From Croceibacterium ferulae (GTDB lineage: Bacteria > Pseudomonadota > Alphaproteobacteria > Sphingomonadales > Sphingomonadaceae), in contig NZ_QZVQ01000010.1 of NCBI RefSeq assembly GCF_003660445.1, positions 124,001-188,000 of the forward strand: a stretch of 64,000 nt of DNA, read 5' to 3'. Positions within the stretch are counted from its first letter, which is position 1. Every line of letters starts with the position of its first letter. Shown piece after piece: positions 27,433 through 36,594 of the stretch. A program made the position numbers and the translations under genes. Under the pieces are notes generated by a model that searched no databases, was not told the origin of the DNA, and saw nothing but the letters and a program-made list of their open reading frames with translations.

Positions 27433-27512
27433 GCTGCCTCCGCGGGCGAAGCGCCCGGCGGGGCCGGAATGGCGCGCAATGCAGGCGGCGGCAAGGGCGC
27501 CTGCGCCTTCCT

Positions 27513-28415
27513 CTACTTGCGGGTGGCGATGACCACCACGCCGCGATCGTGAACTCCGGTCAGCGCGGCCATGCTCAGCCGCACCTCTTCCTCCGCATGG
27601 CCGCGGCGCAGCAGGCGGGTGTCCAGCGTGGCTGCTTTTCCTGTCTCCAGCACGCTCTCCACGAACTCGCGCGCCTCAGCGCGGCGATTGAGCGGGAATA
27701 TGTCGCAGAATCGCGCTCGCAGCAGCCCCTGCGGCTCGAGGTCGACGAGCGCGGCGAAGGCGGCATCCACCTCCCGAAAGGTGGCGCGCACAGTCAGGAC
27801 GCAGCGCCCGACCATGCCGTGCGCCACCAACGCTTGCCGCGTCGCAAGCTGGATATCGACAGCGTCACGCGCCTCCACCTCCTCCGTCACATCGCGGAAC
27901 AGGCAGGCAGAGCCGGTGGAAAAGGGAAATGTCTTCACCCGCAACCAGCGGTCGGGGTAGATGATGGACTGCACCTCCAGCGTTGCCGATTTTCCGCTTT
28001 CCAGTGCGCAGACGACATTGGCGTAGGCCAGCGAACCGTTCGATTGCGGAACCGAAGCGGCCAGGGTGCGACCTTCCAGCTGGCTGCGACCCACGCGCAG
28101 ATAGGCACAGATCGCGGCATTGACCTGGACGACGCGCAGATCGGTGTCGAACGCAATAAAGCATTCGTCCATGCTGTCCGTCAGGATTTCCAGTCCGGCG
28201 GCATCCGTTGACCGGGATGTGGCGTCCGATATCGCATGCTCCTCATCGTTGGACGCCATCTCGGCAAACTTCTCGGGCGACAGGACGATCAGGCGCGCGC
28301 GACCATGGTGCGTGACCACGATCGGGCTCTTGCTCGCCCGATCCTGCCAGCCACCGAAATGCCGCACGAAATCCGCCGATGTCACATGCACGGCGTTCTT
28401 GGTTGAAGCAGACAC
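27513..28415 (-). CDS. Phd-like/PAS fusion protein, probable sensor-regulator
   Basis: Protein of 300 residues with no membrane segment. Residues about 8-52 (VHVTSADFVRHFGGWQDRAS, then PIVVTHHGRARLIVLSP) match the Phd/YefM antitoxin fold: a strand, a helix with a regularly spaced F/W, and the 'V-H-x-G-x-x-x-x-V-x-x' hairpin. Phd domains bind DNA as dimers. Two PAS-like domains follow (about 70-175 and 190-300), the first with ECFIAFDTDLRVVQVNAAI. No kinase or cyclase domain is present. GTG 28415 has AGGA 6 nt upstream. It is divergent from the adhesin gene, with a palindrome in between. I infer a ligand- or redox-responsive regulator. Confidence 0.75.
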   Translation of the reverse strand: MSASTKNAVHVTSADFVRHFGGWQDRASKSPIVVTHHGRARLIVLSPEKFAEMASNDEEHAISDATSRSTDAAGLEILTDSMDECFIAFDTDLRVVQVNAAICAYLRVGRSQLEGRTLAASVPQSNGSLAYANVVCALESGKSATLEVQSIIYPDRWLRVKTFPFSTGSACLFRDVTEEVEARDAVDIQLATRQALVAHGMVGRCVLTVRATFREVDAAFAALVDLEPQGLLRARFCDIFPLNRRAEAREFVESVLETGKAATLDTRLLRRGHAEEEVRLSMAALTGVHDRGVVVIATRK

Positions 28416-28435
28416 ACTTGTTCCTGAAATCCGAC

Positions 28436-28479
28436 TGTTCGGTGCGATAATGAATTGTTCCGCAAGAACAATGTTCGGT
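28436..28479. promoter_or_regulatory. Palindrome with flanking direct repeats: operator candidate
   Basis: ATTGTTC-CGCAA-GAACAAT (28454-28472) is a perfect 7-bp inverted repeat with a 5-nt spacer. It is flanked by two copies of TGTTCGGT (28436-28443 and 28472-28479), 36 bp apart. The cluster starts 20 nt from the Phd-PAS GTG and lies about 230 nt before the adhesin start, a natural place for an autoregulated divergent operator. Binding is inferred. Confidence 0.5.
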
Positions 28480-28702
28480 TGGAGACAATGTGCGCGCTTG
28501 TTGCGGATTCTCCGCAAAATTCGGTCAGCCGGGCGACACATTTTGGGCAACTACGCGCGTCAACTGCACAGCCACCGTCTGTGAAGCTGGCATGCCAGCA
28601 CATGTTTTACGCTTTTCCGGGCCGCGAGGCGCTCAGGCGCGAGTTCATCAACAGCCCATACCTCTGGAAAGGTACATTTCTCACAAAGTCGAAGAGGTCG
28701 GA

Positions 28703-31700
28703 ATGGCTCGCAGCTACAGAAACAGCCTGAACAGGTTCGGGTTCCCGACAAGCGCAGCGGTATGCTTGGTGCTGGCGGGCAACACGCCCGTTCTGGCGCA
28801 ATCCCAGGATCGCCTGGTCAGCACCTGCGCCGGCGTCAGCCTGCCCAAATCGGTGGTGACTGATCTCATGTCCCCGGTGATCACCGGAGTTGCCGATCCG
28901 CTGGAAGACTCAATCAATGGCCTCATCGGCGTCCTGGGCAATGTTCCTCTTCTTGGCGGCACCATCAGGCTTCTGCTTGGAAACCAAAGCCCAAGTTTGA
29001 ACGTCACTGGATTGCTGAGCAGTGCCGCAGCGGGTGACCCCATCACGCTGCAGGTGCTTGGCACGGATGGAACGATCATCGGCCCTTCCGACCAGTGCGT
29101 CACCACGTCCGACGCCATTGCCCTCGATGCACCGGCGGGCATCGCAATCGGTGGCAACCGCATTTCGGGACTGGGCGCCAACGCCATCTCTGCGTCACGC
29201 GCCTTCGACATCGACTCGATTGCGCTGGGCAACAACGCCCTTGCCGTGGATGGCGCGACGGCCAGCATTGCATTGGGCGCGAACGCGCGGGCAACGGCGG
29301 CCAACAGCATCGCCGTGGGCGCCGGTTCGCAGGCGCTGCGCGGTGCCCTCGGCAACTATTCCGCCGTCGGCCTGGCGGCGCCACAGAATTCCACGGGCGA
29401 GTTCTCCGTCGGTGCCGACGGAGCGTTGCGACAGGTCACCAATGTCGCAGCCGGCAGTGCACCCAGCGATGCGGCGACCGTCGGGCAGGTCAGTGGTGTG
29501 CAGGACCAGATGGCCGCGCAGCTGACAGGGCTGAAGGAAGTCGTCGTGCAATATGCCGGGAGCACCCGCGATCTGGTTCAGCTGGCGGGCGCGGACGGTT
29601 CGCGGATCACCAACCTGTCTGCCGGCGCTCTCGCGGCCACCTCGACCGATGCCGTGAACGGCGCCCAGCTGTTCGCGACCGACCAGCAGGTCGCCGCCAA
29701 TCTCGCCAGCATCGGTGGCCTGGACAGCCGCATGACGGTCACGGACGCTGTGCTCGCCAGTCATGATCTCCGCATCGCCGGCAACACGGCCGGACTGGGC
29801 ATGCTGGACACCCGCGTTGCCGCCAATTTCAACGCCATCACGTCCGTCGACACACGTGTCCTGGGCAATGCCGATGCGATCGCCGCCCTGACAACCGTTG
29901 CCGTCCAGTATGACAGCACCGCGCATGACCTGCTGCGGCTGGCGGGCAATGCCGGCACGCGCATCACCAACCTTGCCGCCGGTCAGGTCGCGGCCGGATC
30001 GACGGACGCGGTGAATGGCGGGCAGCTGTCCGACCTCGGCACAAGGTTTGCGATGCTCGTCGGCCCGCTGAGCAGTCTCGATCTGGCCGCGGGCATCGCC
30101 GATGCCGGCTTGCTGTACGGGGGCCGCAACTTCGGGGACGTGCAGGCGGTCGTCAATGCGATCGAGACATCGCTCAGCAACCTGACCGTGGGCGGCGTCG
30201 ACCAGGACAGCCCCTACTTCAACACCAATTCGGATGGTGCCGACTCGCAGGCTCTGGCCACCGACTCGGTCGCGATCGGCCCTGACGCGATTGCCGCGGC
30301 GGAAGGGTCGCTGGCTGCAGGGCGAGGGGCCAAGGCGTGGAGCAACAGCTCGGTCGCGATCGGCGATGGATCGGTGGCGGCATCGGGCAGGGCGGTGGTA
30401 ATCGGCTATGCCAACCAGGCGGCCGGCGATGGTGCGGTCGCGCTGGGCCGCGACAACGAGGCGACGGGCATCGGCGCGGTGGGGCTGGGCGACTCCAACA
30501 TCATCACAGGTGACGGTGCGGTCGGGATCGGCCAGCGCAATCGGGCAAGCGGCATGGGCGCGGTCGCGATCGGTAACTTCAACATCGTGGCCGGCGACCA
30601 TGCCATCGCCATCGGCGACGGGCACCAGGTCGACGGGCTGCAGTCCCTGGCGCTCGGCTTCGGCAATGTGGTCACTGGGGAGGATGCGCTCGCCATCGGC
30701 AGCAATGTCACGACCGACGGCGTCGCTGCTCTCGCCATCGGCAATGGTTCGCGGGCACTGGGGCTGCACACCCTGGCATTCGGCAATGGCTCGCATGCCG
30801 CCGGGCAGAAGGCCACCGCGCTCGGCGTCCAGGCCGTCGCGGTAGATTACGCAACTGCCATCGGCGAGCGAGCAGAAGCCGGATTGGGCGCCGCGGCGCT
30901 CGGCGCCGCGTCGCGGGCGACCGCACTCGGATCGGTGGCGCTGGGTATCGGGTCGCAGGCTGTGGCGGAAGGCAGCGTGGCGCTGGGGGCCAGTTCGCTG
31001 GCGGAGCGCGGCGCGCAGGCAAACTACGCGGCCTTTGGCATGGGCACGGTCCAGACATCCGCCGGGGAGATCGCGATCGCGCGCACCAGTCCCAATCCGA
31101 TCGATCCGGGCGCCTTTCCGCTGGGCGAACGGCAGATCACGGGTGTTGCCGCGGGCAGCTCGGGCACGGATGCGGTCAATGTGGCGCAGCTGCGCGGCGT
31201 CGCCGGCAATCTGGGCACTGCCATGGCTGCGTCACTGGGTGGCGGCGCAACCTATGACAGCACGACCGGCACGCTTTCCGCCGCATCATACAACGTGGCC
31301 GGCACGACTTATGGCAATGTCGGCGAGGCCCTGGCCGGGTTGGCAACGCAGGTCGGGGCCGCCGCCGCGGCCGGCGTCGCTTACGACACGCCGCTGCGCG
31401 AGAGGGTGACGCTGGCAGGGACGGCAGGAACCGTGATTGCCAATGTCGGGGCTGGCACGGTGGCGGCGGGCTCGATGGAAGCGGTGAACGGGGGCCAGCT
31501 GGCCGCCACCAATGCGCAGGTGTCGGCAAACAGCGCCGCCATCGCCTTGCTGGGAAGCAGCCTGAGCGTCGGCGTTGGTCCGGTCCGCTACGCCGATGCC
31601 GCCACGCCCACCGTGCCCAATGGCGGCCTGGCCAGCAACGATGTGACGCTGGTCGGCGCAGATGCCAATGCCCCCGTGCGGTTGCATAACGTCGCCGACG

Positions 31701-32464
31701 GCACGATCGCGGCCGGCTCGACCGATGCGGTGAATGGCGGCCAGGTGGCGGCGATCGCCGCAGCCGCCGGCAATGCCATCCAGTACGACCGCACTGCTTC
31801 GGGCGAGCGCGCGGACAGGGTCACGCTGGCAGGCGGCACGGCCGGTGCGGCGGTGACGCTGGCCAATGTCGCGAATGGCGCGGTGGATGCAGCCTCCACC
31901 CAGGCGGTGAACGGGCGCCAGCTGGCGGCCACCAATGCCGCGCTGGCTTCCACCACGGCAACATCGCAGGCCGCGCTTGCGACGGCGCAGCAGGCCGCGA
32001 CGCTCGGCAGCAACTCGGTCCAGTATGACAGCGCCACCAACACGGTGACGTTCAGCCATCCGGGCGACTTCCCGCCGGCTGCGCCGGTCACGCTGCGCAA
32101 TGTGGCGGCGGGTGTCGAGCTGACCGATGCCGTGAATGTCGGCCAGTTGGGCGATGCGATGAACATGTCGGTCGTGGCGTCCACCGCCAATACCGACATG
32201 CGCCTGCAGCAGTTCGACTTCCGCCTGGACGATCTGCGCCGCGATGCGGAGGCGGGCACGGCGGCGGCCATGGCCATGGCGCAGATCCCCTCCATGGAAG
32301 GGGAGCTGACGCTCGGCGGCGGGGCCGGCATCTGGCAGGGCGAAAGCGCCATGGCACTGGGCCTGGCCCACCGGACGGACCGCCGGCGCATCAACATGGC
32401 GGCGACCTATACCAGCCGCGGCCAGGCAGGCGCCGCCGTCGGCGTCGGCTTCGCCCTTCGCTAG
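28703..32464 (+). CDS. Trimeric autotransporter adhesin (YadA/Hia-type)
   Basis: Surface adhesin of 1253 residues. Signal peptide residues 1 to about 33 (ending TPVLAQ). Residues 34-170 are unlike known TAA modules by eye. A short head segment (about 172-217, SIALGNNALAVDG) is followed by neck-like repeats (DAATVGQV; STDAVNGAQLF; STDAVNGGQL) and coiled-coil-like stalk. A long YadA-type beta-roll (about 513-770) has some 18 repeats of about 14 residues on the A-(I/L)-G pattern. More neck/stalk units follow, then the YadA anchor (last ~75 residues, from MRLQQFDFRLDDL) that forms a 12-strand trimeric barrel. ATG 28703 has GAGG 6 nt upstream. The sequence ends GFALR, without the usual terminal aromatic. 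Confidence 0.92.
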   Translation: MARSYRNSLNRFGFPTSAAVCLVLAGNTPVLAQSQDRLVSTCAGVSLPKSVVTDLMSPVITGVADPLEDSINGLIGVLGNVPLLGGTIRLLLGNQSPSLNVTGLLSSAAAGDPITLQVLGTDGTIIGPSDQCVTTSDAIALDAPAGIAIGGNRISGLGANAISASRAFDIDSIALGNNALAVDGATASIALGANARATAANSIAVGAGSQALRGALGNYSAVGLAAPQNSTGEFSVGADGALRQVTNVAAGSAPSDAATVGQVSGVQDQMAAQLTGLKEVVVQYAGSTRDLVQLAGADGSRITNLSAGALAATSTDAVNGAQLFATDQQVAANLASIGGLDSRMTVTDAVLASHDLRIAGNTAGLGMLDTRVAANFNAITSVDTRVLGNADAIAALTTVAVQYDSTAHDLLRLAGNAGTRITNLAAGQVAAGSTDAVNGGQLSDLGTRFAMLVGPLSSLDLAAGIADAGLLYGGRNFGDVQAVVNAIETSLSNLTVGGVDQDSPYFNTNSDGADSQALATDSVAIGPDAIAAAEGSLAAGRGAKAWSNSSVAIGDGSVAASGRAVVIGYANQAAGDGAVALGRDNEATGIGAVGLGDSNIITGDGAVGIGQRNRASGMGAVAIGNFNIVAGDHAIAIGDGHQVDGLQSLALGFGNVVTGEDALAIGSNVTTDGVAALAIGNGSRALGLHTLAFGNGSHAAGQKATALGVQAVAVDYATAIGERAEAGLGAAALGAASRATALGSVALGIGSQAVAEGSVALGASSLAERGAQANYAAFGMGTVQTSAGEIAIARTSPNPIDPGAFPLGERQITGVAAGSSGTDAVNVAQLRGVAGNLGTAMAASLGGGATYDSTTGTLSAASYNVAGTTYGNVGEALAGLATQVGAAAAAGVAYDTPLRERVTLAGTAGTVIANVGAGTVAAGSMEAVNGGQLAATNAQVSANSAAIALLGSSLSVGVGPVRYADAATPTVPNGGLASNDVTLVGADANAPVRLHNVADGTIAAGSTDAVNGGQVAAIAAAAGNAIQYDRTASGERADRVTLAGGTAGAAVTLANVANGAVDAASTQAVNGRQLAATNAALASTTATSQAALATAQQAATLGSNSVQYDSATNTVTFSHPGDFPPAAPVTLRNVAAGVELTDAVNVGQLGDAMNMSVVASTANTDMRLQQFDFRLDDLRRDAEAGTAAAMAMAQIPSMEGELTLGGGAGIWQGESAMALGLAHRTDRRRINMAATYTSRGQAGAAVGVGFALR
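30240..31010 (+). repeat. Tandem ~42-nt units encoding the adhesin head beta-roll
   Basis: About 18 degenerate units of roughly 42 nt encode 14-residue turns with A-(I/L/V)-G-x-G/N and A-x-G-x-x-A motifs, such as AIGDGSVAASGRAV and ALGRDNEATGIGAV. Units are diverged in DNA sequence, so this is an old protein repeat and not a recent slippage array. Confidence 0.8.
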
Positions 32465-32522
32465 AACGGGCGCGGCGGCCGAGCCGGCGACGAAATGGAG
32501 GGCTGAGCCTGCCGCAGCGGGT

Positions 32523-34757
32523 TCAGTCCTCCATCCAGTCCTTGAAGAAGCCTTCATGCGCCTGCCGCAGCGCGTCCAGCGTCACACCGAGCAAGCTGTC
32601 GCCCCCCGTCGTGCCGATGCGGCGCAGGCCGCTGCTGGCGGTATCGGCATCGCGCGTGCCCTTGGCGATCTGCTGCTGGAATGCCTCCATGTCGGGCACG
32701 GTCACGACGTACCGGCCCTGATCCTCGCCGAACCACCATGCGGCTGCGGTGTAGTTGGGATGCTGCGTCACCTCGGCGCCCATGCCGCCGGCCAGCGCCA
32801 TCTCCGCCAGCGCAACCGCCAGCCCGCCATCGGCCACGTCGTGCACCGCGCTGACCAGCCCGGCCGCGATCAGCTCACGAATGAACTCGCCCTGGTACTT
32901 CTCCAGCGTCAGGTCGACATGCGGGGGAGGGCCATCCTCACGCCCATGCAGCTCGCGCAGCCACAGCGACTGGCCCAGATGGCCGCGCGCCGCATTGGGC
33001 GTGGCCCACGGCTCCGCGCCGAACAGGTAGATCGCTTCGCCCGCCTGCTTGAAGGCGATGCTGGCGCGGCGGGTGTAATCCTGCAGCAAGCCGACCCCGC
33101 CGATCGCGGGCGTGGGCAGGATCGCGCTGCCGCCGCCGGTCGCCTTGCTTTCGTTGTAGAGCGATACATTGCCGCTCACCACGGGAAAGTCGAGCACGCG
33201 GCAGGCCTGCCCCATGCCGGCGATACACCCGGTCAGCTGCGCCATGATCTCGGGCCGCTGCGGATTGGCGAAGTTCAGGCAGTTGGTGATCGCCAGCGGC
33301 GTGGCGCCGGTTGCGCTGATGTTGCGATAGGCTTCCGCCACGGCCTGCTTGCCGCCCTCGTACGGGTCTGCGAAGCAATAACGCGGCGTGCAATCGGTGG
33401 TCAGCGCCAGCGCCTTCCGGGTGCCATGCACCCGCACCAGCGCGGCATCGCCACCCGGACCGGCGATCGTGTCCGCACCGACCTGGTTGTCGTACTGTTC
33501 CCAGATCCACTTGCGGCTGGCGAGGTCGGCACCGCCCATCAACTCCAGCAGGTCGGCGCCGGGATCCGCGCTGTCCGGCGCATCAGCCAGCGGGGCCGGC
33601 TTCGCCAGTTCGGCAGAGGGGCGGTCATACAGCGGCGCATCGTCCGCCAGCGGTGCCAGCGGGATGTCGCACACCACCTCGCCGTCGAATTCCAGCACCA
33701 TGTGGCCGGTGTCGGTGACCTCGCCGATCACGGCGAAATCCAGCTCCCACTTGCGGAAGATCGCCTCGGCCATCGGCTCCTTGCCGGGCTTCAGCACCAT
33801 CAGCATCCGCTCCTGGCTCTCGCTCAGCATCATCTCGTAAGGCGTCATGCCTTCTTCGCGGCAGGGCACCATGTTCATGTCCAGCCGGATGCCGGCACCG
33901 CCCTTGCTTGCCATCTCCACGCTGCTGGAGGTGAGGCCGGCCGCGCCCATGTCCTGGATGGCGACGATCGCGTCGGTCGCCATCAGTTCCAGGCATGCCT
34001 CGATCAGCAGCTTCTCGGTGAACGGATCGCCGACCTGCACCGTGGGGCGCTTGGCCTCGCTATCCTCGCCGAAATCGGCGCTGGCCATGGTCGCGCCGTG
34101 GATCCCGTCGCGACCGGTCTTGCTGCCAACATAGACGATCGGATTGCCCAGTCCGGTGGCGGCGGAGTAGAAGATGCGCGACTGGTCGGCCACGCCTACG
34201 GTCATCGCATTGACCAGGATGTTTCCGTCGTAGGCCGGGTGGAAGTTCGTCTCCCCGCCCACGGTCGGCACGCCCACGCAATTGCCGTAGCCGCCAATGC
34301 CCGCGACCACGCCCCTGACCAGATGCTTCATCTTCGGGTGATCGGGCCGGCCGAAGCGCAGCGCGTTCATGTTCGCCACCGGCCGCGCGCCCATGGTGAA
34401 CACGTCGCGCAGGATGCCGCCCACACCCGTCGCCGCACCCTGGTAGGGCTCGATATAGCTGGGGTGATTGTGGCTCTCCATCTTGAAGATGGCGGCCAGC
34501 TTGGTGCCGTCCGGCCCGTCGCCGATATCGATCACGCCGGCATTCTCGCCCGGGCCGCAGATCACCCACGGGGCTTCCGTCGGCAGCGTCTTCAGATGCA
34601 GCCGGCTCGACTTGTAGCTGCAATGTTCGGACCACATGACGGAAAAGATGCCCAGTTCCACCAGGTTCGGCTCGCGGCCGAGCGCGTGGAGCACGCGCTC
34701 ATACTCTTCGGAATTGAGGCCGTGGGCCTCGACGACATCTGGCGTGATCTGGGACAT
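32523..34757 (-). CDS. purL: Phosphoribosylformylglycinamidine synthase subunit PurL (small type)
   Basis: Fourth step of purine synthesis: converts FGAR to FGAM with ATP and glutamine-derived ammonia. Length 744 residues is the small PurL that works with separate PurS and PurQ (not in this window). Landmarks: [14 protein letters not shown] near the N-terminus, [50 protein letters not shown], and AISHDVSEGG-like [17 protein letters not shown] near the C-terminus. ATG 34757 gives the family start [14 protein letters not shown]. It is convergent with the adhesin gene and divergent from xseB across about 80 bp. Confidence 0.96.
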   Translation of the reverse strand: MSQITPDVVEAHGLNSEEYERVLHALGREPNLVELGIFSVMWSEHCSYKSSRLHLKTLPTEAPWVICGPGENAGVIDIGDGPDGTKLAAIFKMESHNHPSYIEPYQGAATGVGGILRDVFTMGARPVANMNALRFGRPDHPKMKHLVRGVVAGIGGYGNCVGVPTVGGETNFHPAYDGNILVNAMTVGVADQSRIFYSAATGLGNPIVYVGSKTGRDGIHGATMASADFGEDSEAKRPTVQVGDPFTEKLLIEACLELMATDAIVAIQDMGAAGLTSSSVEMASKGGAGIRLDMNMVPCREEGMTPYEMMLSESQERMLMVLKPGKEPMAEAIFRKWELDFAVIGEVTDTGHMVLEFDGEVVCDIPLAPLADDAPLYDRPSAELAKPAPLADAPDSADPGADLLELMGGADLASRKWIWEQYDNQVGADTIAGPGGDAALVRVHGTRKALALTTDCTPRYCFADPYEGGKQAVAEAYRNISATGATPLAITNCLNFANPQRPEIMAQLTGCIAGMGQACRVLDFPVVSGNVSLYNESKATGGGSAILPTPAIGGVGLLQDYTRRASIAFKQAGEAIYLFGAEPWATPNAARGHLGQSLWLRELHGREDGPPPHVDLTLEKYQGEFIRELIAAGLVSAVHDVADGGLAVALAEMALAGGMGAEVTQHPNYTAAAWWFGEDQGRYVVTVPDMEAFQQQIAKGTRDADTASSGLRRIGTTGGDSLLGVTLDALRQAHEGFFKDWMED

Positions 34758-34835
34758 GGCCGGCGCCCTTAGCTTTGCTGCCTGCAGTGCGCTAGTGGTT
34801 GACCGTCCCAAGGCGCTGGGTCAATGCTGTGTGCG

Positions 34836-35093
34836 ATGGACGCTATCCCTGCCCAAGCCGCCCCGATCGCCGAACTGAGTTTCGAGGATGCCCTGCGCGC
34901 GCTGGAAGATGTCGTGCGCCGGCTGGAGGGCGGAGACGTGCCGCTGGACGAGTCGATCTCGCTTTACGAACGGGGCGAGGAACTGCGCCGCCACTGCCAG
35001 GCACGGCTGGACCAGGCGCAGGCCCGGATCGAAAGCATCGTCGCCGGCCCGGATGGCCGCGCCGCCGGCACCGCGCCGTTCCCCGGCGAATGA
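34836..35093 (+). CDS. xseB: Exodeoxyribonuclease VII small subunit
   Basis: Small subunit of exonuclease VII, about 85 residues. The conserved block is LSFEDALRALEDVVRRLEGGDVPLDESISLYERG, which forms the long helical hairpin that binds XseA. The start is uncertain between ATG 34836 and ATG 34824, both without a strong ribosome site. xseA is not nearby. The stop overlaps an ATG in the ispA frame (ATGA at 35090), so xseB and ispA are cotranscribed, a common arrangement. Confidence 0.92.
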   Translation: MDAIPAQAAPIAELSFEDALRALEDVVRRLEGGDVPLDESISLYERGEELRRHCQARLDQAQARIESIVAGPDGRAAGTAPFPGE

Positions 35094-35104
35094 GGGCACC
35101 CGCC

Positions 35105-36013
35105 ATGGGGACCACCATGCTCGACAGTGACCTGCTGCCCCGCAGCCTCGCCCGTATCCAGGCGGAGGTGGACGAGACGTTCGATGCGCTGCTCCCGATC
35201 CCCGACGACGCCCGCAGCCGCCTGGTCGAGGCGATGCGTCACGCCGTGATCGGCGGCGGCAAGCGGATGCGTCCCATGCTGCTGATCACGGTGGCGGAGA
35301 TGTTCAACGCCGATCGCGACGCCGCCATCCGCGCCGCCTGCGCGATCGAGGCGATCCACGCCTATTCGCTGGTGCATGACGATCTGCCCTGCATGGATGA
35401 CGATGCCATGCGCCACGGCAAGCCGAGCACCCATGTCGCCTATGGCGAGGCGATCGCCGTGCTCGCTGGCGACTCGCTGCATGCGCTGGCGTTCGAGATC
35501 CTGGCCGACACGGCGACCAGCGGCGATCCCTTCGTGCGGGCCGATCTGGTGCGCTGCCTTGCCACCGCCAGCGGGCATGACGGCATGGCCGGCGGGCAGA
35601 TGATGGATATCGCCGCGGAAGATGGTGGCTTCGACCTGCACACCGTGATCCGCCTGCAGGAACTCAAGACCGGCGCGTTGCTGGGCGCCGCGGTGGAGAT
35701 GGGCGCGATCCTGGGCCATGTGCCGGAAGATGGCCGCGCCCCGCTGCGCGCCTATGCCCGCGACATCGGTCTCGCCTTCCAGATCGCCGACGACCTGCTG
35801 GACCATGAAGGGGATGAGGCGCTGGCGGGCAAGGCGCTGCGCAAGGATGCGGAAGCCGGCAAGGCTACCTTTGTGTCCCTGATGGGCTCCGAGGCCGCCC
35901 GTGCGCAGGCCCGGGCGCTTAGCGAACAGGCGATCGGCCATCTGGTGCAGCACGGGTCGGAGGCGGACCTGCTGCGCGCGCTGGCCCGCTATGTGGTGGA
36001 ACGGGACCACTAG
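35105..36013 (+). CDS. ispA: Polyprenyl (farnesyl) diphosphate synthase
   Basis: Makes farnesyl (or geranyl) diphosphate from IPP and DMAPP, 302 residues, all-helical. The first Asp-rich motif is VHDDLPCMDDDAMRHG, preceded by GGGKRMRPML (IPP binding); the second is FQIADDLLDHEGD. The insertion within the first motif (DDxxxxD) is typical of bacterial FPP synthases. ATG 35105 has GAGGG 8 nt upstream; ATG 35090, overlapping the xseB stop, is an alternative. The next gene, coaD, begins 2 nt after the stop. Confidence 0.93.
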   Translation: MGTTMLDSDLLPRSLARIQAEVDETFDALLPIPDDARSRLVEAMRHAVIGGGKRMRPMLLITVAEMFNADRDAAIRAACAIEAIHAYSLVHDDLPCMDDDAMRHGKPSTHVAYGEAIAVLAGDSLHALAFEILADTATSGDPFVRADLVRCLATASGHDGMAGGQMMDIAAEDGGFDLHTVIRLQELKTGALLGAAVEMGAILGHVPEDGRAPLRAYARDIGLAFQIADDLLDHEGDEALAGKALRKDAEAGKATFVSLMGSEAARAQARALSEQAIGHLVQHGSEADLLRALARYVVERDH

Positions 36014-36015
36014 GG

Positions 36016-36525
36016 ATGACCCGCACCGGCCTTTACCCCGGCACCTTCGACCCGCTGACGCTGGGCCATTCGGACATCATGCGGCGCGGCGCAAAGCTGG
36101 TCGACCGGCTGGTGGTGGGTGTCACCACCAATCCCAGCAAGAACCCCATGTTCACGCCCGAGGAACGCATGGCCATGGTGCGGGACGAAGTCGCCCGGCT
36201 GGGCCTCGCCAATGTGGAAGTCCGCAGCTTCGATGCGCTGCTGATGCATTACGCGGAGACGTGCGGCGCCGACCTGATCGTGCGCGGCCTGCGGGCGGTG
36301 GCGGATTTCGAGTACGAATATCAGATGGCCGGCATGAACCAGCAGCTGAACAGCCGGATCGAGACGGTCTTCCTGATGGCTGACGTTTCCCTGCAGCCCA
36401 TCGCCTCCAAGCTGGTGAAGGAGATCGCCCTGTTCGGCGGCGACATCACCCGCTTCGTCAGCCCGGGGGTGCGCGACCTTGTCACGGCGCGGGTGGAACA
36501 GATCGGCCGGCGGGGCAGCGACTGA
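36016..36525 (+). CDS. coaD: Phosphopantetheine adenylyltransferase CoaD
   Basis: Fourth step of coenzyme A synthesis, 169 residues, usual length. The nucleotidyltransferase motif is YPGTFDPLTLGHSDI (T/HxGH), with GVTTNPSKNPMFTPEERM and RGLRAVADFEYEYQMAGMNQ forming the phosphopantetheine site, and ASKLVKEIALFGGDI near the end. It starts 2 nt after ispA and is followed by the cyclophilin gene after about 70 nt. Confidence 0.96.
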   Translation: MTRTGLYPGTFDPLTLGHSDIMRRGAKLVDRLVVGVTTNPSKNPMFTPEERMAMVRDEVARLGLANVEVRSFDALLMHYAETCGADLIVRGLRAVADFEYEYQMAGMNQQLNSRIETVFLMADVSLQPIASKLVKEIALFGGDITRFVSPGVRDLVTARVEQIGRRGSD

Positions 36526-36594
36526 CATTCATTGCACCGACAGCCGCCCGGCCCTAAAGGGCGGCGCTTCCCCATTCGCACGTGTCTGGAACCG

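Noticed and set aside
30240-31010. Periodic DNA repeats in the adhesin as a possible CRISPR or satellite
   Set aside because: The period is a multiple of three, units diverge at silent positions and the open frame is intact, so this is the coding sequence of a beta-roll.
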